Source: Actinobacteria bacterium IMCC19121 (lineage in GTDB: Bacteria > Actinomycetota > Actinomycetes > Nanopelagicales > Nanopelagicaceae). From it: 64,000 nucleotides of DNA. The DNA lies in the NCBI GenBank assembly GCA_002284895.1, contig CP015605.1, positions 1,364,001 to 1,428,000 of the forward strand. The letters are read 5' to 3'. Both the position numbers and the translations under genes were made by a program. Shown in pieces: positions 37,205-45,359 of this stretch; the first letter of the stretch is position 1, and every line of letters starts with the position of its first letter. The notes beneath the pieces were generated by a model, which saw only the letters and a list, made by a program, of their open reading frames with translations, made no database searches and was not told the DNA's origin.

Positions 37205-38305
37205 GTGAAAATGAAGGCAGCGGTTCTAGATGGCATCGGTTCAAAATTTGAAGTCCGTGAAGTTGAACTAGATAAACCAAAATCTGGAGAACTACTTGTA
37301 AAGGTTGCAGCTAGTGGATTGTGCGCAAGTGATTTAAACGCTGTCGATGGAAAGCGCAAGCTAGTTCCATTTCCTGCAGTTATTGGCCATGAAGCCGCTG
37401 GTGTTGTTGTTGAGGTGGGTCCTGATGTAACAGGAGTTGTTGCTGGCGATCACGTCATTATGTCAATCGTTCCTAACTGTGGAACTTGTGACTACTGCAA
37501 GAGTGGGCGACCTAACTATTGTTCTACCGCAGGAAATGCAATGTCAGTTGGCGGTTTATTTGATGGCACTTCACGCCTTAGCCAAAATGGTGAAAAACTT
37601 AATCACTTCTTAACCGTGGCCTCTTTTGCCGAATACGTCGTAGTTCCCGTTTCAGGCGCAGTTGTGATTCCTGAAGAGATGCCACTTGATCGCGCCGCCC
37701 TTATTAGTTGCGCAGTGCTTACTGGCTACGGCGCAGTGATAAATACTGCCAAAGTAAAGCCAGGTTCAACTGTTGCAATCTTTGGTTGCGGTGGAGTCGG
37801 ATTAAATATTGTGCAGGGTGCTCGCATGGCGGGTGCAACAACAATTATTGCCGTTGATGTAACACAGGAAAAACTTGATTTAGCTAAAAAGGTGGGTGCT
37901 ACTCATGTCATCAATGGAGCAACTAGTGATCCAGTGGCAATGGTGAAGGAAATCTGTGGCGGCGTTGACTACGCCTTTGAGGCTTTGGGGCGTGAGAGCA
38001 CCATCCAACAGGCTTGGGGCACCGTCGGTGTGGACGGAACGCTCATTTTGGTGGGCCTAATGAAAAATGGTGCCACCATCACGCTCGATGCTGGCCCTTT
38101 TGTCAATGAACAGTCAATTAAGGGCTGCTACTTTGGCTCAGCAAACCTAAGAAAAGATGTACCAGCGTTAGTAAAAAGTTATCTAAATGGCGAACTATTC
38201 CTAGACGAGCTCATATCTGAGCGGATAGGTTTAGAGGGTCTTAACTCAGCCTTTGATCGTTTAAGGGCTGGGGAGGGGGCGCGAAACGTATTGGTCTTCG
38301 ACTAA
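37205..38305 (+). CDS. Zinc-dependent alcohol dehydrogenase
   Basis: A 366-residue medium-chain dehydrogenase. Catalytic zinc ligands C40 and H62-E63 (PAVIGHEAAGVV), structural zinc C92, C95, C98 and C106 (NCGTCDYCKSGRPNYC), and NAD-binding GCGGVGLNIVQGARMAGA. Start GTG 37205 has SD AGGGG at good spacing. It precedes an ABC importer and an enolase-superfamily dehydratase, so its substrate may be a polyol or hydroxy-acid taken up by that system (inference). Confidence 0.88.
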   Translation: MKMKAAVLDGIGSKFEVREVELDKPKSGELLVKVAASGLCASDLNAVDGKRKLVPFPAVIGHEAAGVVVEVGPDVTGVVAGDHVIMSIVPNCGTCDYCKSGRPNYCSTAGNAMSVGGLFDGTSRLSQNGEKLNHFLTVASFAEYVVVPVSGAVVIPEEMPLDRAALISCAVLTGYGAVINTAKVKPGSTVAIFGCGGVGLNIVQGARMAGATTIIAVDVTQEKLDLAKKVGATHVINGATSDPVAMVKEICGGVDYAFEALGRESTIQQAWGTVGVDGTLILVGLMKNGATITLDAGPFVNEQSIKGCYFGSANLRKDVPALVKSYLNGELFLDELISERIGLEGLNSAFDRLRAGEGARNVLVFD

Positions 38306-38337
38306 TTCGTTTTACGTAAGTACAAAATTCCAGACCG

Positions 38338-38363
38338 CTTGCGCTCAACACGTGTAGTGCAAG
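38338..38363. promoter_or_regulatory. Candidate operator upstream of the ABC importer genes
   Basis: Outer arms cttgc and gcaag enclose an inner perfect acacgtgt. The two symmetries are offset by one base. Its size and place, about 50 bp before the SD of the binding-protein gene, suggest a regulator site; no regulator gene lies in the cluster. Confidence 0.35.
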
Positions 38364-38414
38364 AGGTAAGGATGTATGACAAAACACATACCACTTACAA
38401 CTAGGAGGAACGTA

Positions 38415-39545
38415 GTGAAGTTTTCAAAACTAACTAGCGGATCAGTAGCTGCAGCACTTGTTGTTGCACTTGCGGTCCCAGCACTAAGTACTTCTTCTGC
38501 ATCAGCTGCTGTTGACTATTCAAAGATCACCAACGCCTCACAAGGTGGCGGCATGACCGGTCTTGCAGCTGCATGTAAGAAAGAAGGACAGCTCAACGTA
38601 ATCGCTTTGCCTCTTTATTGGGCAAACTACGGCGAAATGATTGAAGGATTCAAGAAGACTTACGGCGTCAAGGTTGATGAAGCTAACCCAGAAGGTTCTT
38701 CACAGGAAGAAATTGATGCTGCAGTCACAAACAAGGGAACTAACCGTTCACCTGACGTGTTCGATATTGGTCTAGCTGTTGCAGTGAAGTACCTCAACAC
38801 TGGTACTTTTGCTCCATACAAGACCAAGCTATGGCAGTATCTGCAGTTCGCACAAACAATTGATCCTTCTGCTCAGGTTTCACCTAACTACACAGGAACG
38901 ATGACAATTGGTTACAGCGGAACTCTTGGAACTATCACCAAGCTTGATGATCTTCTAGATCCAAAGTTCAAGGGCAAGATTGCTCTTAACGGAGATCCAC
39001 AAGGCTCATCAGCGGCTATGAACGGTATCTTTATGATTAATAAGGCACTCGGTGGAACTTTTGATGATGTCACAAAGGGTGTTGCATTCTTTGCAAAGCT
39101 CGCGGCAGCAGGAAACTTCATCAACGTTAACCCAACAGAGGCAACTATTGCTTCAGGCCAAACTCCAGTTGTGATCGATAACGGTTACATCCAAGCTGGC
39201 GTCATTAAGACAATGGCTGCTGCTGGCAAGGTATGGAAGATGTACACACCTGCTGCAGTTGGTTCTACATACAACAGCGCAGTATCTGCATGGGCACCAC
39301 ACCCAGCATGTGCTCGTCTATGGATGGAATACACACTTGGTGAAACAGGTGCAACTGTCTGGGCTAAGGGTGGAGCAACTCCTACTCTATGGGTATGGCT
39401 ACTTAAGACTAAGCGTGCCTCTGCAGAAGGTAAAGCAGCAATTGGTGTGAGCAAGGTTGTTGCTGAAAAAGCAACTTCTGATCAAACTGCCAAAGCTCGC
39501 CTCTACCTAAAGACTGCATGGCCTGCAGCTGTAGGAACAAAATAA
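38415..39545 (+). CDS. ABC importer substrate-binding protein (Fe3+/polyamine/thiamine-type superfamily)
   Basis: A 376-residue secreted binding protein with signal peptide (SGSVAAALVVALAVPALS) and an SASA-type cleavage site; no lipobox. The mature part has the type II fold pattern LNVIALPLYWANYGEMIEGFKK, SPDVFDIGLA, DDLLDPKFKGKIALNGDPQG and SAWAPHPACARLWMEY. Start GTG 38415 has SD AGGAGG at 5 nt; an ATG 39 nt upstream is in frame but lacks one. Ligand unknown; it belongs with the permeases at 39559 and 40473 and the ATPase at 41285. Confidence 0.88.
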   Translation: MKFSKLTSGSVAAALVVALAVPALSTSSASAAVDYSKITNASQGGGMTGLAAACKKEGQLNVIALPLYWANYGEMIEGFKKTYGVKVDEANPEGSSQEEIDAAVTNKGTNRSPDVFDIGLAVAVKYLNTGTFAPYKTKLWQYLQFAQTIDPSAQVSPNYTGTMTIGYSGTLGTITKLDDLLDPKFKGKIALNGDPQGSSAAMNGIFMINKALGGTFDDVTKGVAFFAKLAAAGNFINVNPTEATIASGQTPVVIDNGYIQAGVIKTMAAAGKVWKMYTPAAVGSTYNSAVSAWAPHPACARLWMEYTLGETGATVWAKGGATPTLWVWLLKTKRASAEGKAAIGVSKVVAEKATSDQTAKARLYLKTAWPAAVGTK

Positions 39546-39558
39546 GAAGTCAATTCAA

Positions 39559-40476
39559 TTGACTCAGCTTCAATACAAGGGAACCGGTTCTGCCACTGGC
39601 AGGACCGGTTCTCGGTATTGGCGCAGTAAAAGTGCATATCTAGGTGTAATCCCATTCTTGATTGTTAGTGGATTATTTCTTCTCTATCCAACATGGAATG
39701 TCGCATCTGGTGCTTTTCAAGATAATTATGGAAAATTTAGTACTTCTGTACTAAAGCAAGTTTTTAACTCCCCCGTTGCACGACATGCATTTGCTAACTC
39801 ACTCGAAATCTCTATTAAGACAGCAATTGCTGGTGCAATTATGGGTGGCCTTTTTGCCTGGGCAATTGTTAATGGCAAGCGTGATGGATATTTCTACCGA
39901 TTCTCTGTGGCTTTGAGCTCTGTGCTCGCCCAGTTCGGTGGCGTTATGTTGACCTTCGCTTTCTTAGCAACTTTTGGTTTTAATGGACTTGTTGCAAACT
40001 TTGCACTCAAAGTTGCGCCTAATTCTTTCCTTGCAGAATCCTCGTGGCTCTATGGGATGCTGGGTTTGAGCGTTCTCTATACTTTTTTCCAGATCCCTCT
40101 GATGGTTCTAGTTTTCTTACCAACACTTGAAAATTTAAAGCCACAGTGGCGCGAAGCATCTGATGCACTAGGCGGAAAAGCATGGGAATACTGGCTGCGC
40201 ATTGGTATTCCTATTCTTACTCCTTCATTTGCAGGAGCGGCTCTCCTTCTCTTTGTTAACTCTTTTTCTGCTTACGCCACAGCTCAAACTCTTATTAATC
40301 TTACGGATTTCCTGACTCCCCTTGAGATCGCAACTGCGCTAACAAGTGAGACTGGTGGCTCTAATCCCGCTGAGGCCAAATCCTTGTCATTTTTCATGGT
40401 TGTCGTGGTGATTATCGCGATGACTTTATATGCCCTGCTTCGCCGCCGTGTTAGTAGATGGGAGCAGCGTCGATGA
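39559..40476 (+). CDS. ABC importer permease 1 (PotB/FbpB-like)
   Basis: A 305-residue permease with six transmembrane helices (first YLGVIPFLIVSGLFLLYPT) and the EAA loop WREASDALGGKAWEYWLRIGIP. Start is taken as TTG 39559, the only in-frame start close behind the binding-protein stop; no clear SD, so a slightly different start is possible. Stop overlaps the next permease as ATGA. Confidence 0.88.
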   Translation: MTQLQYKGTGSATGRTGSRYWRSKSAYLGVIPFLIVSGLFLLYPTWNVASGAFQDNYGKFSTSVLKQVFNSPVARHAFANSLEISIKTAIAGAIMGGLFAWAIVNGKRDGYFYRFSVALSSVLAQFGGVMLTFAFLATFGFNGLVANFALKVAPNSFLAESSWLYGMLGLSVLYTFFQIPLMVLVFLPTLENLKPQWREASDALGGKAWEYWLRIGIPILTPSFAGAALLLFVNSFSAYATAQTLINLTDFLTPLEIATALTSETGGSNPAEAKSLSFFMVVVVIIAMTLYALLRRRVSRWEQRR

Positions 40477-41267
40477 AAAGGACATGGGGTGTGCGCATCT
40501 GGCGTTGGTCAATAATTGCCGTAGTTGGGGCTTACTTATTGGTTCCTCTGTATGCCATGTTTGATTTCTCAACTAAGCCTTTTGGATTCCAAGATAAGGG
40601 ACGCACATTTAGAGCCTGGCAAATTATTCCTTCTCAACAAGATTTAATGATCTCAATTGCAAGATCTCTCATAACCGCCGGCATCGTAATGTCTCTCATT
40701 CTCTTTCTTATTGTTCCAACTGCAATTTGGGTTCATTTGAAACTGCCATTGCTGCGCCGTCCATTTGAACTTCTGTGTTTGCTCCCTCTTGCAATCCCAG
40801 CAATCGTGATTGTGGTCGGTATTGCACCTCTTTATCGCTGGATTTCAATTCACTTAACTGAATCCCCCATCACACTCTCTGGTGTGTATTCAATGCTCAT
40901 TTTGCCCTACACATACCGATCCTTATCTGCTGCCCTAGATGCAGTAGATATCCACACATTGGCAGAGGCTGCCCGCACTCTTGGTGCTAATACTTCCCGA
41001 GTAATCTTTGGAATCATCATGCCAACTATTAAGACTGGCATCGTCAATGGTTCATTCATTGCGATCGCACTTGTTATGGGTGAATTTACGATTTCAAATA
41101 TCCTCAACTACAAGACTTTCCAGGTAGTAATCGCCCAAATCGGTCGCACCAATGGAAACGTGGCTGTTGCAGTTTCTCTGGCTTCAATTCTCTTTGTTCT
41201 TGTTCTACTTCTAGCCATCCCTACTAAGAAACGTCGAAGCGCAGTACTCGACGTTGACCTCGTCTGA
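40473..41267 (+). CDS. ABC importer permease 2 (PotC/FbpB-like)
   Basis: A 264-residue permease with six transmembrane helices and EAA loop LAEAARTLGANTSRVIFGIIMP. Partner of the preceding permease, translationally coupled through the ATGA overlap at 40473-40476. Confidence 0.9.
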   Translation: MKRTWGVRIWRWSIIAVVGAYLLVPLYAMFDFSTKPFGFQDKGRTFRAWQIIPSQQDLMISIARSLITAGIVMSLILFLIVPTAIWVHLKLPLLRRPFELLCLLPLAIPAIVIVVGIAPLYRWISIHLTESPITLSGVYSMLILPYTYRSLSAALDAVDIHTLAEAARTLGANTSRVIFGIIMPTIKTGIVNGSFIAIALVMGEFTISNILNYKTFQVVIAQIGRTNGNVAVAVSLASILFVLVLLLAIPTKKRRSAVLDVDLV

Positions 41268-41284
41268 ACCGAAAGGACCATAAG

Positions 41285-42334
41285 TTGAGCTCCTCGACAT
41301 ATGTACAACTAGTTGATCTCGCCAAGCATTTTGGAAAGGTCAGAGCACTCGATGGCTTAAGCCTTGACATCGCACAAGGTGAACTCGTAGCACTGCTTGG
41401 TCCATCAGGTTGTGGCAAGACAACGGCCCTTCGCGCCCTTGCTGGCTTGCAAGAGTTAGATCGAGGTCAACTCATTGTTGATGGCAAGGATGTAACTTTC
41501 CAAAACGCAAACAAGCGCGGAATGGGAATGGTTTTCCAGGCTTACTCACTCTTTCCACACATGACTGCTCGTGAAAATGTTGAATACGGCTTAAAGCTAA
41601 AAGCACATAAGACTGCTGGCGATAAGCGAAAAGCACGCTCTGCTGAACTCCTAGAACTTGTTGGTCTATCAACTCACGCCAACCACTTTCCACATCAACT
41701 CTCTGGTGGACAGCAGCAGCGCGTTGCATTGGCCCGTGCACTTGCAATTTCACCAAAGGTTTTGCTCTTAGATGAGCCACTCTCAGCTCTGGATGCAAAG
41801 GTTCGCACACAGTTGCGCGAAGAAATCCGTCGCATTCAAATTGAACTTGGAACTACTACCCTCTTTGTTACACACGATCAAGAAGAAGCACTCAGTATTG
41901 CCGATCGCGTAGGAGTTATGCGCAACGGCCAACTAGAACAAATCGCTGCTCCTTCAGAGCTCTATGACCGCCCTAAGACATCTTTTGTTGCTGAATTCGT
42001 TGGATTAACCAATCCAATCTCTGGCAAAGTATCAGGTGGCTCAATTGAGATTCTAGGAAGCGTAGTAAAAACTCTTCCCGGCTCTGTAACTTCTGGAACA
42101 GGAATTGCTCTCATTCGCCCAGAGAGCATTGATGTTGTTGCAAGCAAGTCAGGCAATGCAAAAGTTGCAGCAGCAAGCTTTCTTGGAGCTTCATGCCGCT
42201 TAAACATCACGATGAACGATGGAGCAAAAGTAACAGCTCAGCTTCCAAGCTCTGATGCTGCTGGTATCGGTGCAGGTGCAACGGTTTCTGTTTCACTTCT
42301 AGACATGCCAGTTTTCGTGAAGGCTGCGGGATGA
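41285..42334 (+). CDS. ABC importer ATPase (PotA/FbpC-like, with TOBE domain)
   Basis: A 349-residue ATPase. Walker A GPSGCGKTT, Q-loop MVFQAYSLFPHMT, signature [16 protein letters not shown], Walker B VLLLDEPLSALD, switch FVTHDQEEALSIADR; the C-terminal TOBE-like region (from about 235) contains ALIRPESIDV. Start TTG 41285 with SD AAGGAC. Stop overlaps the dehydratase gene as ATGA, a direct sign that uptake and dehydration are coupled. Confidence 0.92.
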   Translation: MSSSTYVQLVDLAKHFGKVRALDGLSLDIAQGELVALLGPSGCGKTTALRALAGLQELDRGQLIVDGKDVTFQNANKRGMGMVFQAYSLFPHMTARENVEYGLKLKAHKTAGDKRKARSAELLELVGLSTHANHFPHQLSGGQQQRVALARALAISPKVLLLDEPLSALDAKVRTQLREEIRRIQIELGTTTLFVTHDQEEALSIADRVGVMRNGQLEQIAAPSELYDRPKTSFVAEFVGLTNPISGKVSGGSIEILGSVVKTLPGSVTSGTGIALIRPESIDVVASKSGNAKVAAASFLGASCRLNITMNDGAKVTAQLPSSDAAGIGAGATVSVSLLDMPVFVKAAG

Positions 42335-43440
42335 TCTTTGGCTCAATTACAAAGCTAGAAACTTTCACTGATGAATTCGTTTGCTTTGTAAAAGTTACAA
42401 CTTCTGATGGACATATCGGTTGGGGACAAACCTCTAACTATCACTCAGATATCACTGCACAGATTTTTCATCGCCAAGTAGCTCCATGGGTATTGGGTAA
42501 AGATGCATCCGATATTGGGGCGCTAGTCACTCTCGTTGAAGCAAGAGAACATAAATTTCCTGGAAGTTATCGTGCACGTGCAAATGCTGGTTTAGATACC
42601 GCGCTTTGGGATCTGCGGGGCAAGGTTGAGGGCAAACCAGTCGTTGAACTTCTTGGTGGAAGCGCAAAGAAACTTCGCACGTATGCATCTTCTATGCGCC
42701 GTGACATCACACCACAAGAGGAAGCGCAGCGGTTAGTAAAACTTCGTGATGAGTTTGGCTTTGATGCATTCAAATGGCGTGTTGGCGCAGAATGCGGAAA
42801 TGACATCGATGAATGGCCAGGGAGAACAGAAGAAGTTGTTCCTGTGGTTGCTCGAGCACTCGGTGAAGGCATCGCTAAATTAGTAGATGGCAACAGTGGT
42901 TTTTCACCCAAGCGGGCCATTGAAGTTGGCGTACTACTTGAGGCAGAAGGCATTAGCCACTTTGAAGAGCCTTGCAAATACTGGGAACTTGAAGAAACCA
43001 AGCAAGTAACCGATGCGTTAAATATTGACGTAACTGGTGGTGAGCAAGATTGGGACCTAGTTACATGGCAGCGCATGATTGATATGCGAGCTGTGGATGT
43101 TTTACAGCCAGACATTATGTATATGGGTGGCATCTGGAGAACGTTAAAGGTTGTAGAGATGGCTAAGAAGGCTGGAATGCCCATCACTCCCCACAGCGCC
43201 AATCTTTCCCTCGTAACTATCGCCACCATGCATCTTCTTGGAGCAATACCTAATCCAGGAAAATATCTTGAGTTTTCTATTGAAGGTTTTGAGTACTACC
43301 CATGGCAAAAAGATCTTTTTCTTGGAAATCCTTTTGCAATTGAAGGTGGAAAAGTCCAAATCCCACAGGCTCCAGGCTGGGGTGTTGAAATCAATCCTGC
43401 TTGGCTAGTTAAAGCTAAGTATCAAGTTTCAGAAATTTAA
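42331..43440 (+). CDS. Enolase-superfamily dehydratase (mandelate racemase/muconate lactonizing group)
   Basis: A 369-residue enzyme. Metal ligands D186 (LVDGNSG), E212 (FEEP) and E238 (GGEQ), base pair D261/H288 (PDIMYMGG, TPHSAN) and K148-x-R150 (FKWRVG). His-Asp dyad plus KxR places it in the mandelate-racemase subgroup, whose members mostly dehydrate acid sugars; exact substrate unknown. Last gene of the importer operon, translationally coupled to the ATPase, so it probably acts on the imported compound or its oxidation product. Confidence 0.88.
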   Translation: MIFGSITKLETFTDEFVCFVKVTTSDGHIGWGQTSNYHSDITAQIFHRQVAPWVLGKDASDIGALVTLVEAREHKFPGSYRARANAGLDTALWDLRGKVEGKPVVELLGGSAKKLRTYASSMRRDITPQEEAQRLVKLRDEFGFDAFKWRVGAECGNDIDEWPGRTEEVVPVVARALGEGIAKLVDGNSGFSPKRAIEVGVLLEAEGISHFEEPCKYWELEETKQVTDALNIDVTGGEQDWDLVTWQRMIDMRAVDVLQPDIMYMGGIWRTLKVVEMAKKAGMPITPHSANLSLVTIATMHLLGAIPNPGKYLEFSIEGFEYYPWQKDLFLGNPFAIEGGKVQIPQAPGWGVEINPAWLVKAKYQVSEI

Positions 43441-43937
43441 GCTGTAATCGTTTTTCTAATCATTCGCTGATAAAACTTTCCAGGCTGACGGCTACTGGGT
43501 TGTGGTCCACCCATTTCAACAAAGCCCAGTTTTTCATAAGCGGCTATGGCTAAATCATTATCTGTCCACACACCAAGGCCTTGGACTAACCAGTCTCGTG
43601 TTGGTGCATGTTTATCTACGTATGCGAACATGGATTTCATTAAACCCACTCCACGAAAATCCGGATCACTCCAGCATCCGCCGATCCAGCACGTTGCACC
43701 AAAATCACCTTCTAGATTTTCGACATACATCATGGCTCCATCCACACCATCTACGGATGCAACTAAAAAGGTTTGCTTTGCAAATTCAATGTGCCATCGT
43801 GATTCATCAAAGTTACTCTCATTTTCATAAGTCCCACCGAAAGCGTGAGGACTATCCAATAGAGCTCGTAAGCGAATATCGCGCAGCCGTGCCCACTCAT
43901 CACTATGCAATTCAACGCATGTGATGGTCTGAGGCAT
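43437..43937 (-). CDS. GNAT family N-acetyltransferase
   Basis: A 166-residue acetyl-CoA-dependent transferase. The CoA-binding motif A is FRGVGLMKSMFAYVDKHAP, followed by WTDNDLAIAAYEKLGFVEMGG. Acceptor unknown. ATG 43937 lies 6 nt after CATAAT on the minus strand, so probably leaderless. Stop overlaps that of the dehydratase gene (convergent). Confidence 0.85.
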   Translation of the reverse strand: MPQTITCVELHSDEWARLRDIRLRALLDSPHAFGGTYENESNFDESRWHIEFAKQTFLVASVDGVDGAMMYVENLEGDFGATCWIGGCWSDPDFRGVGLMKSMFAYVDKHAPTRDWLVQGLGVWTDNDLAIAAYEKLGFVEMGGPQPSSRQPGKFYQRMIRKTITA

Positions 43938-43955
43938 TTGGCAATTATGCCCTAC

Positions 43956-44192
43956 TTACTTCTTATATTTCTTAGGCACAATCTTGTTCGCATGGTGCTT
44001 GGCTTTTACTAACAGTCTCTCAGCCCAAGCAAATTCAAGGGCTAAAACAATTAATCCAGCAATTACCAACGGCATTGTGAATGGACCTGGGAGCACAACT
44101 AATGCCAACCCGAGAACAACTAAGAAGGAACCAACAGAAAAGGCAATTACTTGCCTCAACCGCTTGGGTAGAAGTAACCAATTTTTCTTCAC
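43956..44192 (-). CDS. PGPGW-motif small transmembrane protein (TIGR02611-like)
   Basis: A 78-residue protein with two transmembrane helices and the motif VVLPGPFTMPLVIAGLIVLA, the PGP(G/F) signature of this actinobacterial family of unknown function. GTG start at 44192 directly abuts the terC stop (TAAGTG), so it is the second gene of the TerC transcription unit. Confidence 0.75.
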   Translation of the reverse strand: MKKNWLLLPKRLRQVIAFSVGSFLVVLGLALVVLPGPFTMPLVIAGLIVLALEFAWAERLLVKAKHHANKIVPKKYKK

Positions 44193-45182
44193 TTACTTGT
44201 CCTCATCTTTGTGCTCGGTAAGGCGGCCAGGGTGGGCCTTCATCTCTGGATTCTGCTTGCTCTTTATCAAGCTGGCAATAGTTGAAATCAACAAAATTGT
44301 AGCAATCACCGCAAGGCTAATTGGGGTTGGAATCTTGGGAACATTTTCAAAGATTTCATGGGCATATGTGAGCATCAACTTAACGCCAATAAACATCAAG
44401 ATAAATGAGAGACCAAGTGAAAGGTAGATCAATTTATCGAGTAAACCCTTAAGAAGGAAATACAAGGCGCGCAATCCTAATAGAGCAAAGGCATTTGCTG
44501 TAAAGACTAGGAAGGTTTGTGATGTGACGCCAAAAGTTGCTGGAATTGAATCCAGAGCAAAAAGCAGATCTGTTGATGCAATTGCAACAATGACTAGGAA
44601 CATTGGGGTAGCAAATCGCTTACCACTGACCTTGATGAACAGTTTTGATCCATGGAACTCATCAACCATGGCAATGCGCTTTCTGAGTGTGCGCACCATG
44701 AAGTTATCATTTGGTTCTGGGTCTTCATCCCAATGCTTGAAAAGACTTACGCCTGTCCAAATTAAGATGGCTCCGAATATTGCAAAAGTAAATGAGAATG
44801 CAGAGATTGCAACCGCACCGATTGAGATAAAGATGGCTCTAAAGACCAATGCAAGCAGCACGCCAATGAGAAGAACTCTCTGATGATGAATGCTTGGCAC
44901 GGCAAATTGAGCCAAAATGATGACGAAGATAAATAGGTTATCGATTGAAAGTGAGTACTCAACTAAATATGCGGCAAAGAACTCTGTGCCATATGTCGAC
45001 CCAAAGTAGGACCACACCCACATACCAAAGCCAACTGAAATGCTGACATAGAACAATGTTGTCGCAACAGCCTCTTTGAATTTAACATCGTGAGCTTTTC
45101 GAGAAGCCGTAAGTAGATCCACCACAATGAGAGCCAGAATGAGTCCAATGGTGATTGACCAGATGAGCGTTGAAACCTGCAT
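44193..45182 (-). CDS. TerC family manganese/metal exporter-like membrane protein
   Basis: A 329-residue protein with about nine transmembrane helices. TerC signatures: YLVEYSLSIDNLFIFVIIL, AIASTDLLFALDSIPATFGVT, FTANAFALLGLRALYFLL with the acidic membrane residues thought to bind metal. Several TerC proteins export Mn2+. I use ATG 45182 (MQVSTLIWS) with SD GGGAG; an upstream in-frame start lies in the riboswitch. The preceding yybP-ykoY-type element supports a manganese role. Confidence 0.92.
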   Translation of the reverse strand: MQVSTLIWSITIGLILALIVVDLLTASRKAHDVKFKEAVATTLFYVSISVGFGMWVWSYFGSTYGTEFFAAYLVEYSLSIDNLFIFVIILAQFAVPSIHHQRVLLIGVLLALVFRAIFISIGAVAISAFSFTFAIFGAILIWTGVSLFKHWDEDPEPNDNFMVRTLRKRIAMVDEFHGSKLFIKVSGKRFATPMFLVIVAIASTDLLFALDSIPATFGVTSQTFLVFTANAFALLGLRALYFLLKGLLDKLIYLSLGLSFILMFIGVKLMLTYAHEIFENVPKIPTPISLAVIATILLISTIASLIKSKQNPEMKAHPGRLTEHKDEDK

Positions 45183-45189
45183 GAATTTC

Positions 45190-45310
45190 TCCCTTGATAG
45201 CCATGAATAGAACATGGTCAAGGTCTCCCTAACCGAATGATCGGCCAGCGCCCCGGGTTTTTACACCGTACTGACGAGGTAGCTGTAGTGAGGTACTCCC
45301 CTTAAACGCT
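45190..45310 (-). ncRNA. yybP-ykoY-type manganese riboswitch
   Basis: Upstream of terC on the minus strand are the conserved blocks of this class in order: AAGGGGAGTA (45294-45303), CGTCAGTACGG, and GGGAGACCTTGACC (45216-45229) that form the two metal-binding loops. The expression platform is the short stretch before the terC SD. The class senses Mn2+ and usually controls TerC/Mn exporters. Boundaries are approximate. Confidence 0.85.
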
Positions 45311-45359
45311 TAAATCGTAAGGCTAATGAGCACGAACTGCAAATCAATACACTACTTGT

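Noticed and set aside
38376-38414. Upstream ATG as true start of the binding protein at 38415
   Set aside because: AGGAGG lies between the two starts at ideal spacing for GTG 38415, and the ATG has no SD or fitting -10 element.
42567-43229. 220-residue minus-strand ORF inside the dehydratase gene
   Set aside because: Shadow of a strongly supported enzyme gene with all catalytic residues; Ser/Arg/Thr-rich composition typical of antisense frames.
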